DNA from: Paramacrobiotus metropolitanus
Lineage: Eukaryota; Tardigrada; Eutardigrada; Parachela; Macrobiotidae
Length of the DNA stretch: 64,000 bases
NCBI RefSeq assembly: GCF_019649055.1
Contig: NW_026570237.1
Span: 434,001 to 498,000, forward strand
Direction: 5' to 3'
The notes below the pieces were generated by a model, which was not told the DNA's origin, did not search any database, and was given only the letters and a program-made list of their open reading frames with translations. Position 1 is the first letter of the stretch, and every line of letters starts with the position of its first letter. Both the position numbers and the translations under genes were made by a program. Positions 21,448 through 31,622 of the stretch are shown here, piece by piece.

Positions 21448-22274
21448 CCAAGTTTGGATATTTGGCATTTGGATGAGAGATGAATGGCTGAGTAAGCTTC
21501 GACTGCACAGACCGACGACGTTTGGACTTCTCGGGTGCCCCCCGTCGTTTTGGAGAAGTTGGCGGCGTGTCCGAAACTTGTCCACATCCGGTCTGCACGT
21601 ATACATCGAGCTGGTTTTCTTTATTTTCACCGTCGCTGGCCAGGTCTTTTAAGATCTCATCCATTTCTTTGTCGTCTAGGAAATTCATAATCGGTTTTAG
21701 GGCGCGAATAGGATCGTACATATCAGCATTGCTGTTGACGGTCGGGACTTGATTATCAACAGTCCACACGTCACATCCGAACATGCCATATGGCGGATAC
21801 TCCTGCTTCTTTGGTGCCGGTCCGAGAATCGCGGTGATACGTTGATAGTTCAATGGATCAAACACAACCCGGTTGAATTCTGTGTAGTAATTTATTAGAT
21901 AGCCGAACTGCTCCGCCGTAACAACTTCAGCATAGACAGGGCTGTCGTCAGGACGGATGGGTACAAGATGGACAAAACAATCGTTAATGGAAAGAGTAAG
22001 ACGATCGAAGCCGGTCTGGAACACAGTCTCCTCGAATTCCCGGTAGAAACTCAGCGAGAAGCAGAACGGTGACTTAGGACTGCCGAACAACGTAAGAACT
22101 AAGCGCTCTTTGGAGAAAGCCCCGTGCAGCTGTTCCTCTTGTGGAGAGAACAGCTTGTAGTATAATCCGCAGCAGCTCGACATCCCTTCCGGTGTGGGAA
22201 GAAGATATTCGTGCAGCGTAGGGGTTAACCAATGCCCGGAAGTGCAAAGTGTCCTTTGCAGTTCGAGGGCGGGA
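21448..22274 (-). CDS. Unknown nuclear-type protein, long intact exon
   Basis: This is the longest intact coding stretch on this strand: about 275 codons from an acceptor-like AAGCAG to a perfect GTGAGT donor. It contains WLTPTLHEYLLPTPEGMSSC, CFSLSFYREFEETVFQTGF, LINYYTEFNRVVFDPLNYQR, an acidic MDEILKDLASDGENKE and a basic SPKRRGAPEKSKRRRS that looks like a bipartite nuclear localisation signal. A shorter reading from an internal ATG at 22183 would give 250 residues. The exon/intron borders suggest a genuine spliced gene; the next exon is not identified. No family is recognised. Confidence 0.55.
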
Positions 22275-22535
22275 CTGCTTCGGCCGGGCCATAGCTTAAA
22301 GCTTGACTTGTCTCAGGAAAGCAAATAGAACAACATGCGAGTATAACACTTTTAAGCTAAACACCGTTGGAACTGACGAAAAAAAATTTCAGATCCTTGT
22401 TGAACGTTAACTGAATTTTGAAAATTTGTGCGTGGACATTGTCCACTTGTTCCGTGCTTGACTGTATGTGTTACTGTGTGTATGTGCCACTAGGTTACTG
22501 ATGCATTCATGCCATTGGTCGCTCTCAAATCTGTG

Positions 22536-23201
22536 TCACCACCGAGTACGCCTACCAATGGCAAGCGCATAAATGCAGCTGCCCTTGAAATTAATAATTG
22601 TATTATTTTGTAGATAAGCGCAACGTTCACAGCTGGGCATTGCACATCTACCTTTAGTATTTTTCAACAGCATTTCCTTTTTCATACCACCCAGTTCGGC
22701 CACGTACTTAACAACAGCAGACGCCTTATGGACGTTAATTTTCCCGTATTCAGATATCAGACATTCAACAATTTTTTTAGCATTTCGCATATTGGATTTG
22801 TGTTTGTAGAAATCTTTTGCATCCGATGCGCAGAAATACTTGGACTTCATAAATAGCTTAATTAACAGCGCCCGTACTGCATCGCTGACTACCAAATCAG
22901 ACGGGATATCTCTCCCGTAATCAACGGGAACTGTCAGATCTGGTAACAACGCGTTACCATATTCGTCAAAATCGGCTTAATGGGAAAGGCGAAATCCCTG
23001 CTCAATAAACTCCTGATCGTAGTCGTACTCTTCCAGAACGTTCGAAGATGCACTATCGCGTGCATGCGGTGGTAGGCTGCGGGATCGCATATATGCACGT
23101 CGATTCCGACCATAAAACGTCTCCATACGATCCACTAGTTCACGATCGGTCTCGTTAAGATACTCCGAATGACGCTTCTGATACTCTTCAAACACATTCA
23201 T
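22536..23201 (-). pseudogene. Unknown gene, one frame with a single TAA
   Basis: ATG at 23201 directly follows a TTTTTTTAG acceptor. The frame gives MNVFEEYQKRHSEYLNETDR and a basic RNRRAYMRSRSLPPHARDS, then meets TAA at 22977-22979. The same frame continues with DFDEYGNALLPDLTVPVDY, LIKLFMKSKYFCASDAKDF and a cysteine cluster CAMPSCERC near the end. The total is 222 codons. The lone stop could be a lesion, or mark two adjacent frames. No family is recognised; the C-x4-C-x2-C cluster could bind metal. Confidence 0.48.
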
Positions 23202-23268
23202 CTAAAAAAATTTCGAATTTGGTATGCATTTATGATGCAACACATCACGAAAAATCGAAGTTGCTTAC
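23202..23268 (-). other. 5' UTR intron (67 nt) ahead of the 22.5-23.2 kb gene
   Basis: On the minus strand the donor GTAAGC is followed 67 nt later by the acceptor TTTTTTTAG immediately before ATG. The donor lies in a TTCGATTTTGGTAAGCAACTT sequence that recurs almost exactly at 21360-21380. Confidence 0.5.
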
Positions 23269-23299
23269 CAAAATCGAAGCTTTATTTTTATGAATTTTT

Positions 23300-26250
23300 T
23301 TAGTTTTCTCAAGTGCACTGCATATGCAGCAAAAAAAAAACAGTTATTCAAATTATCAAAGCGGTAAACCAAATGAAAAAGCGCAGCTGACAATACATTA
23401 AAGCTATGCTGACATCGTAGCACTTGGTCCTACTTATCACTGTGGGATACCGACAGATCAACGCGCAAAAGAAAACCGTTAAAAACATTACACTCGAGTA
23501 ACTCAGCTAATTTGCCGCGACAGTATTTGTACTAATCTGTTTGGAGTAATGATATTAAATTTGAATGTAAACTGATCAACGCTCCTGTGCTGAAAATGAA
23601 AATGATTACTGTAGATGCGCTAACAATCTTATATTAATGCGGTGAAATACTCTTATGCTTATCACTGTACTTATGCGCGCTGTGTATTGTACGTATTTTG
23701 CTGTGCTAATGTGCTGTCATGAATAAATACACCACAGTGCGCAATCAAGAGATGTACGTTGTACACAGAACACGTGAGGACAGGTAAAGCATTCACAAGC
23801 AACACGCACATAGTTAGCGGCACTTGCATGTACGCATAAATAATGACGGTTCGATAAATTTAAAAAAGATGGAATTAATATTACGAATGTTGAAACGATT
23901 TAATAAATATAAAACGAAAAATTGGAAAAATTCGGTGATTATTGCAGCATTTTGTTAAAACACTTGATATTAAAAGCGTATAAACGTATAAGCGTAAATA
24001 CACTAGTGAATACATGTACCTATAACACCGGTATGCACTGCTGAATAGCACGTATAAAGAGCACACGTCAGCTTTGCCATTGAAATTTAGTTGGCCTAAA
24101 ATATTATTATGAACGCATACATATATCGCAATTACTTGTTAATTATTTCGGAATTTTATTTACACTCTTAGCAAATTGTTATAATTTAGTGAAAATTATT
24201 TACCGCAGTTATTGCGAGCACACACAGGCACGAACACCACACGCATACGATAGCGCATAGCACTATTCCTAGATTTTTATTTTATTTAAACTTACTTCTG
24301 TCGGTATGGCCAGTTCGCGACGTCCAAATGGTAAGGAAATAAAACCGCACGTTATAATGGGCAAATCTGTGATAAAGTAGCGCTTATTAACTGAGCATAA
24401 TATTATTGGCAATAAAAGTGTGCATATATACGGGCACAAAAGACTACAACAACACTGACTTAATATTATATAAAACATATTTATTAAAAGAGCAGTCAAT
24501 TACGGCAACACGGTGTTGGCACAGCGCGAAAACCAGATAATTTATACGTACTAACACAAAATATACATAATGTGCATAACGTAAAAGACGTACAGTACGT
24601 AGCGTGTATGGCATGCCGCATACGATTTTTTTTATAGATATGATAAAGAAATTACGGTAAAACGATGCTGGTGCAGCAATTTGTGCTTTATTTTATTTTA
24701 TTAGAATATCCTAAATTTTTTAAGTGCTTACAGTAAGCGCGTCGCGGAGTTACTGTCGAGTGCCGGGAAAATAGGTGCGGCACGTTAGCTAGGCGTGGCA
24801 AACGTCGCTGGCACAGCAGGGAATCAATCGCCAGTCGCAGGAAAGCCTGCAGAGAAATTTCTCACAGATATTTCTAAACGCTGTAATATTTTATTTTATT
24901 TTAATATTTTAAGTTGTATGCAGAAAACAATAAACACTGCCCATCAGATTTACCACCAGCACGCACACACCAGTGCCTATGCGTTTGAGCAGAAAAGCGC
25001 TTGGTTGCCCAAATTATTTTATTTTATTTTCATTTTTATTTTTGTGACTGTACAGGTGGAAATCAAAAGTGCGCGGTAGATACACTTTCTGTGCAGTCTA
25101 GGGTGTCAGAAGTGGGATCGAACAGAGAAGCGCTTGTTTGCGTAGTATGCGTTTAAATAAAACATCTCCATTTTATTCTTAGTCGCACAATATGCACACG
25201 TAACTGTGGGCGAATAACCGTGGACGCGATATTTTAAATAATTTAAAATTAAAAATTATATATTTCACTTACTCCTTGTAGTTGTGGGTACCGAGAAATT
25301 CTGCCGCGAGGGAGCTGTGCAGGCAACGGAGTCTGCAACAGACAGACGATATCTGCAAAACACCACAGATATCAGCACAAAATATCACTGCGCATTCCCA
25401 CATTCCGCTCAGAAAACTGTCGGGCAGTGTGCTTTTATATTTTATTAATATTTTGATAAAATTCTGCACTTACGGTGAGCTGAATTACGGCAACACGGTG
25501 CAGATGGATGGAGCGCACACTGTCAGATGACAGTGAAACGGTATCTGCAAAATACCAGCAGATTACAGCACCACAAACACAGTACTGCTGTACAATTGTA
25601 CGAAAAAAAACCTGCCCCACATACATTTATTTATATTTTAATATTAAAAAGTACGTGTAACGTGCAGTACTTACTTGAACGAGAAATCGCGCGGAGAGAC
25701 GATACGGGAACACAATGCTGACGCAGCGAGATCCCCAAACAAACTGGCACGTGCGGGTGCCTAAATCAACGGAATCCGCGAAAAAACCAACCAAGGCGCA
25801 TAAAACACACACTCGTACACTGTCCTTCGAAGAAGGACAAAGGAGTAATACGGCGGGGATGAAGGGAAAACGCTGGGGTTCTCGGTGGATGTAATTCTAC
25901 TTACTTTGGAATTTTTAGGACGCCAATTTGTGGCGTTGGCCATGCCACGCCGTGTGCACAGCGTCTTAAAGAAACTGGACGAGACGGGAGTCTTTGTGCC
26001 TCAGGTGCACATACACCGTACACGCACGCTCAGGTGTGGTGGCGCTGCTAACAGCGCGCGCTTTTTTACTTGTACATACGTACATATATGTAATTAGTTA
26101 GGTATTTAAGTTTTTTATTTGTACAGTGTGTTTTTTAATTAATTTTTAGATTTTTAACTCGTTAATTAGAAAAAATGAAAATTCAGTATTGTTTTCAGTA
26201 ATAAATTACATAACTTAATCAAATTAATGTAAATTACAGTAGTCTATTGT
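23300..26250. repeat. AT-rich region of degenerate tandem repeats
   Basis: There are no genes. Between about 24470 and 25860 a diverged unit recurs. It has a TTATTTTATTTT-type AT run and then an ACGGNAACACGNTGCTGGCGCAGC-like block, seen near 24497, 24652, 24795, 25485 and 25695. Spacing is irregular (about 140-210 nt between clear copies, with gaps). The upstream part (23600-24250) is likewise rich in TGTGCTG/ACGTA words. It looks like an old satellite or a nest of non-autonomous elements. Confidence 0.5.
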
Positions 26251-27061
26251 TTAATTTAATTAAAAGTAATTATGAAGTTAATTATAGGCAGGTGGTACTG
26301 TATATACGGGCAGGCGGTACTGTACGGACCCCTGGGGTGTTCCTGGCAGTGGATGTCTGTGTATCCTACTCACCCTTAAAGGTATCTCAAACATTCAGAA
26401 CCGAGAACCAAATTAAAAGCGGAAACGGTAGTCAATCAATGAAATTTAAAATTACCAAAGCGACTGCAGACCAAGAATTACGACAATCCATAATACGAAA
26501 ATCAGAAGCCTTAGAGGCCAAGGCCAATGCGGATCTGGTATGGCTACTGACTACGCGGATCCGTTAAGGGCGTCCGTCGGGGAGGTTGGTGATTAAGGCA
26601 ATTATTTAAGGTAATTAAGGCATCATTACGGGTGCCATCATTATTTCTTGCTGCAAATCGCTAAATTCAGAGTCATGATCAATGGTCCAAATCACTATTA
26701 TACCCCAACCGGTCCCAATCCATATATAAAGAGCCCATCAAAGGCATTCAATTCAGTCCAGCATCATTCGAGTACTGTTCTGTCTAGTGATCACTTCTAA
26801 TAGTATATTGTAGTGGGCAATGGTCAATGGTTATTAAAGGTCACTAAGGAAGTTGTTGTTTGGTTCGTTTGTAATCACATAGGTACTGGTCATCGTTGAC
26901 CTTTCATTAGGGCTCATACACACAACACACTGTAGGTCACACACAGGTAAAAGAACTCGTCACACCTATGTTGTGACAGTAATATGCATTTTATACAGCA
27001 TAACTCGTAATCCGCTAATTTTTGAGAGCTGCGCTGAAACATTGCCTTTAACCCACCAAAG
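26251..27061. other. No supported gene
   Basis: The plus frame 26247-26567 has 106 codons with a basic/Glu-rich end, but no family and no splice support. The remainder is AT-rich. Confidence 0.35.
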
Positions 27062-28640
27062 TCAGCAACCTGAAGGAGTGCGAATAGCGATTTGAAAATT
27101 GGTGTTTCGTAACGAAATAATTCAATTAAGAAAAATTATTTTTTCGGGAATTTTCGTGATCATAGGTCAAGCACGGCGATAGCCTGCCAAACTGACAGGG
27201 ATGGGCATCCTGCCATTTGGCAGGTAACACGGTAAAATTTATAGAAAATTACGGAATGATGGCACTGCGGAGTACGACCGCTTAAACGAAAGGTTTTGAA
27301 GATCCCTACAGTTGTCAAACGCTAATCTGGTCATCCAGATGACCAGTGGTCAGTAGTACTGAAAATTGTAAAAAAAACATATTTCTGGGCGGCCACATGT
27401 AAAAAAAGATACAGTGTCCACTTTGCTTAAATATAGAAACGTATGTAATGATCCTAAGTCAGACAAGAGCGACAAATTGCATCCTTTCCAGTGAATGCGC
27501 GGTGTTTGTCGCTTATGTCCGTGTTTAACTGCGTGTTAAGAACTTGTGCCCATCTTCGGTGTTGCAGCTTCCGTTTTTTGGTTGCCTTTTTGTGGACTTT
27601 TCAGTGCGTAAATGGTACACTACTAACAGTCTAAGCATCCTACAGTCTGTACAAGCAGTGTTTGAGCCAAACACCCAAGCGACAACTCGCACAGCACTAC
27701 CAACAGTGTGCGGTTTACAGCGCACTGGTACTTCAAAATTTATTTGCACCTGGTCATTTCCGCTATCAGCCGCTATAGCTCGGCAACTCTATAAAGGTAA
27801 CACACCGGCTGAACGCAGCAACCGTATCCAATTTGTGAGAAGCTATATAACTACGCTTTTACATAAATCACGTTCACATTTCTTTAAATGATACCGTTCC
27901 GCCATAAGCCGGACAGGCCCGGACTAGATATAATGCGTGTTCCATAGTTTTCTGAATGTACATTAGGGATAAGTCTCCAAATTTTCGTTGCCGAAAAACG
28001 AAAAAAGTAATCTCTCAGTAATTCGCATTCGTTTTTGCAGTTTACACTATATTATTGTACAATTGTACAAGTTTTATCATACAAAAAAGTGAATTTTTAA
28101 CATTTTTTTGGTTTGCTGTTTTTTGGTCATCTGAATGACCATCAAAACACTGGAGTTGGTACTACACTTTTTTCTCGATTTAATGAATCTATGTTTGGTT
28201 TTTCATTATGTTTCTAAGATTTTATAAAAAATTTATGAGATTTATTGTTAAAGTAGCCCCATGCCCATCCCTGTCAAAAGTGGCAGGAAATTTTCAGATG
28301 ACCATCTTTGTTCACTGTCCAGCTATTTTTCGGGCCATGCAATGCTTTTGCAATGTGTGCCACAGGGTGGGTTTCAGTGAATTACATATGAATTATCGGG
28401 TCTTAGGGAGGCCGTATGTACAGCCAAGACCTCCGCGAACCCCAAAGGTATCATTTTGGTAATCTTTGGTCATTTGTTGTGTGCTACAAACATCCTGCAT
28501 TTCATGGCTAAATTTTTAAAATGACCAAAAACATCCCTACTCTAGTTTTAAAATCACCAAGCACGAGTTTTCTGCATTGTGGTCCACTACAAGAATTAAG
28601 TCCGCCACCCTGCCATTTGACAGGGATGGTCGGGAACGGG
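27062..28640. mobile_element. Non-autonomous piggyBac-like element, TTAA-flanked
   Basis: TTAA at 27058-27061 and 28641-28644 flanks a 1579-bp segment that begins CCC and ends GGG, the hallmark of piggyBac insertions. Subterminal sequence at both ends carries the same words: CTGCCA..TGACAGGGATGG at 27183-27205 and CCCTGCCATTTGACAGGGATGG at 28608-28629, plus an inverted copy at 28262-28287. A second word, GGTCAT(C)-x-GATGACC, appears at 27329-27344 and 28125-28140. There is no transposase frame inside, so it would need a transposase in trans. The terminal inverted repeat itself is short and imperfect. Confidence 0.5.
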
Positions 28641-28644
28641 TTAA

Positions 28645-29331
28645 ATGTGCACTGCGTTAGAACATTATCTTAGCAGTGTATTCTAAGATCGTTTTACTTG
28701 CACAGCGTTAAAATATGTGCGCTATGTACACTGTGTTTGGCTGTTTTGACGTGCTTGTCTTCTAAGACCTTAGTGCTTGTAGGTTAATGCCTGTTCTACA
28801 AACGAGAGCTAACTCTTCTGCACCGTGAATGCACTGACTGGTTAAACTTCCAGACCATCATTTTCTACCATCTCACATGCTGCATTTGTTTAGCCATCAT
28901 TCCCAGGGTTAGATTACAACCATCATTTCGAACAATTCCTGCAAAAATTTCCCGCACGATTCGTGTGATTGCGTTACGACTGTTTCGCCTAGGTTTCGTT
29001 TATCAGGGTGATAGCTACGTCCCGCGCCGGGAAGCGCTCCCCGTGTTCCCGAGCGAGCTGGCCGTAAAGTTAGTCAGGAGTCTTTTATAAGGCACTTCAT
29101 GAGCTTTTTTTTGGTCGAAAGATATTACAAGGTATCTCCAAGGCCACGTAGATACGATGTCTTGTTATTCGAACTTCATACAGACATTCGCGACCTATTT
29201 GCCCACCATAGGAAAGGTCCTTTTTGAGAATTTAATCGTTCTTTTAAAAACTGAACTGTCTGGAACGTTTAAGTAGCCGGTTTCCTGTTGCACTGATTTT
29301 TGTATACACCTTAACAAGACATAATTTCTAC
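28645..29331. other. No supported gene
   Basis: I see no coding signal or distinct repeat. Confidence 0.35.
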
Positions 29332-31622
29332 AAGCAGGACGCGCGGCGCTTACGCGCCGCGATGACGCAGCCCATGGTTTCAAACGGCTCAAAAGTGTGG
29401 GTACCGCACGCGTGGCCTTCGGTGACTTAAAACTTTAAAGGCCTTCGGTGACCAAAGGCTTAATAAGGCGGGTACCGCACGCGTGGCCTTCGGTGACTTA
29501 AGATTTAAAAGGTCTTCAGTGACCAAAGGCATAAAAGGCCTTCGGTGACCATAGGCTTAATAAGGCGGCACCGCACACGTGGCCTTCGGTGACCAAAGGC
29601 TTAAAAGGCCTTCGGTGACCAAAGGCTTATTAAGGCGGCACCGCATGCGTGGCCTTCGGTGACCAAAAGGCTTATAAAGGTGGGTACCGCACGCGTGGCC
29701 TTCGGTTACCAAAAGCTTTAAATGATGGATCCCGCACACGCACCTTTTGTTTTCGAAAGACGTAAGTCAGTCACTAAGTAGTGATTGACTGCGTGGCCTC
29801 CAGTTATAAAGCTGGAAGGCGTCAAGGCGGGTTCTTAAGGTTTCGTAAGCTTAGTAAGTACTAAAACTAAAGGTGTAATCTGGATGATCTGAATATTTGG
29901 ACTGATCATCGTACGGGTACTAAGAATCTGAAAGCTTAGTACTTACTAATGCTAAAGGGAGGTTCTGGCTGATCTGGCTATCCAGGCAACCTCGTACAGG
30001 TGCTTAAGTTTTGGATGGTTCTGGGTCATTCGGTAGTTCAGGCTGATTTGGTGGTTTAGACTGATTGGGCAGATTGGTAGATTTAGCTAATTATGAAAGT
30101 TTGCTACGGTGCAAAGGTTTTAACAGCTTAGAAAAGGCAAACGATTACAGAAAAATAGGTATCAAAAGCTGGAAAGCTCAAAAGCCGTAAGGCAGGTTCT
30201 GGCCAATCAGGAAGATTTGGAGGCGGGAGTGTGACGCACAGACAGCTCTGCTTTAATATAATGACAAGCAGGACGCGCGGCGCTTACGCGCCGCGCTGAC
30301 GCGGCCCACGGTTTTAAACAGCTTAAAGTGTGGTTACCGCATGCGTGGCATTCGTTGACCACAGGATTAAAACGCCTTCAGTGACCAAAGGCTTAAAAGA
30401 GTGGGTGCCTATCGGTGACCAAAGGATTAAAAGCCTTTCGGTTGCCAAAGGCTTAAAAGTGCTCTGGTGACCAAAGGATTAAAACCCATCAGTAACCAAA
30501 GCCTTAAAAGGCCCCCATGCCCGAAGGTGTAAAACGCCTTTAGTGACCAAGGACTTAAAAGGCGTTCGATGACCAAAGACTTAAACACACCTTTGGTCAA
30601 AAAAGGCCTTCGGGACCAAAGGGCTTCGGTAACCAAAGCCCTAAAAGGCCTTCGGTGACTAATGGCCCAAAAGGCCTTTGGCGACCAAAGGCCTTGGGTG
30701 ACCATAGCCTTGAAAGAACTTTAGTGTGAATAGGCTTAAAAGCCTTCGGTGGCAAAGGGCATAAAAAACCTTTGGTCAGAAAAGGCTCGAACGGCCTTCG
30801 GTTACAAAAGGTTTTCGGATACCAAAGGCCTAAAAGGCCTTCGGTGATAAAAGGCTTATTAGGCCTTGGGTTCGAAAGGCTTAAAAGGGTGGATTCCGCA
30901 GCGTGGCCTTAGGAGACTGAAGGCCTCAAAGACCATCTGTGATCAAAGGCCTAAAAGGCTTCGGTTACCAAAACCTAAGAAGGCCTTCGGTGACAAATGG
31001 CCTTCAATGACCAAAGGCTTAAAAAAGTGGGTACCACGCGCGTAGCCTTCGGATGTTAAGGGCTTGAAAGTTTACGTCCAAAGTTTAGTTTACGAATCTT
31101 TCCAACGCAAGGTTTAATAAACCTTTGAAAGCTGAGTAGCAGATTTGAACACGGCACTTCTGAATGGTTCAGGTACAACTGGGAGTACAGTTTGATCTGG
31201 TTAGAGTTTGATGATGTGCAGCTGACTTAAAAGATCTGGAGGTAATCTGCTAGTTGCTAGATCTGCTGTTGTGGCTGATCTTATGATTCTGATAGTTCTG
31301 GCTTATCTGGCAGTTTTGGCCAATCTGGTGGTTCTGGCTAATCAAGTAAAAGTTAGTACAGACACTAAGGTTTCGCAACCGGGCTTTGTCTGAAGGTAGG
31401 ATCCAACAGATCTGGTTAATCGGGTAAAAATTTGTGCAGGTACTAAGGTTTCGAAAGCTTAGTAAAGGCTTTTGTCTGATAGCAATGAAGGTGAAAAAAG
31501 GCTGTACAGGCCTAAATGCCGCACGACCGGTTCTGGCCAATCAAAAGGTATGGATAATTCTGGAATTCTGACCAATCAGAAAGGTTTGGAGGCGGGATCT
31601 GTTCGAACAGAGAGTCCTGCTT
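29332..31622. repeat. Two-unit composite repeat with GC hairpin and inverted ends
   Basis: Two related units start at 29332 and 30266 with AAGCAGGAC followed by a perfect GC-rich hairpin: 8-bp stem at 29342-29361, 9-bp at 30275-30296, TTAC loop. The units end GCTCTGCTT (30245-30253) and GTCCTGCTT (31614-31622). The second end is the exact inverse of the start. Each has a 5' block of short tandem repeats around GGCCTTCGGTGACCAAAGG, then a block of GATCTGG/GGTTCTGGC-type words. The pattern fits a non-autonomous DNA element that captured a minisatellite and duplicated in tandem. Confidence 0.6.

Noticed and set aside
26247-26567. 106-codon plus frame
   Set aside because: Its first half is AT-run translation and no splice site or homologue links it to a gene.
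30427-30705. 92-codon minus frame
   Set aside because: It is the translation of the GGTGACCAAAGG minisatellite.
29390-31040. CRISPR-like array
   Set aside because: Units vary in length and sequence, are not separated by unique spacers of constant size, and lie in an animal-type genome. It is a minisatellite.
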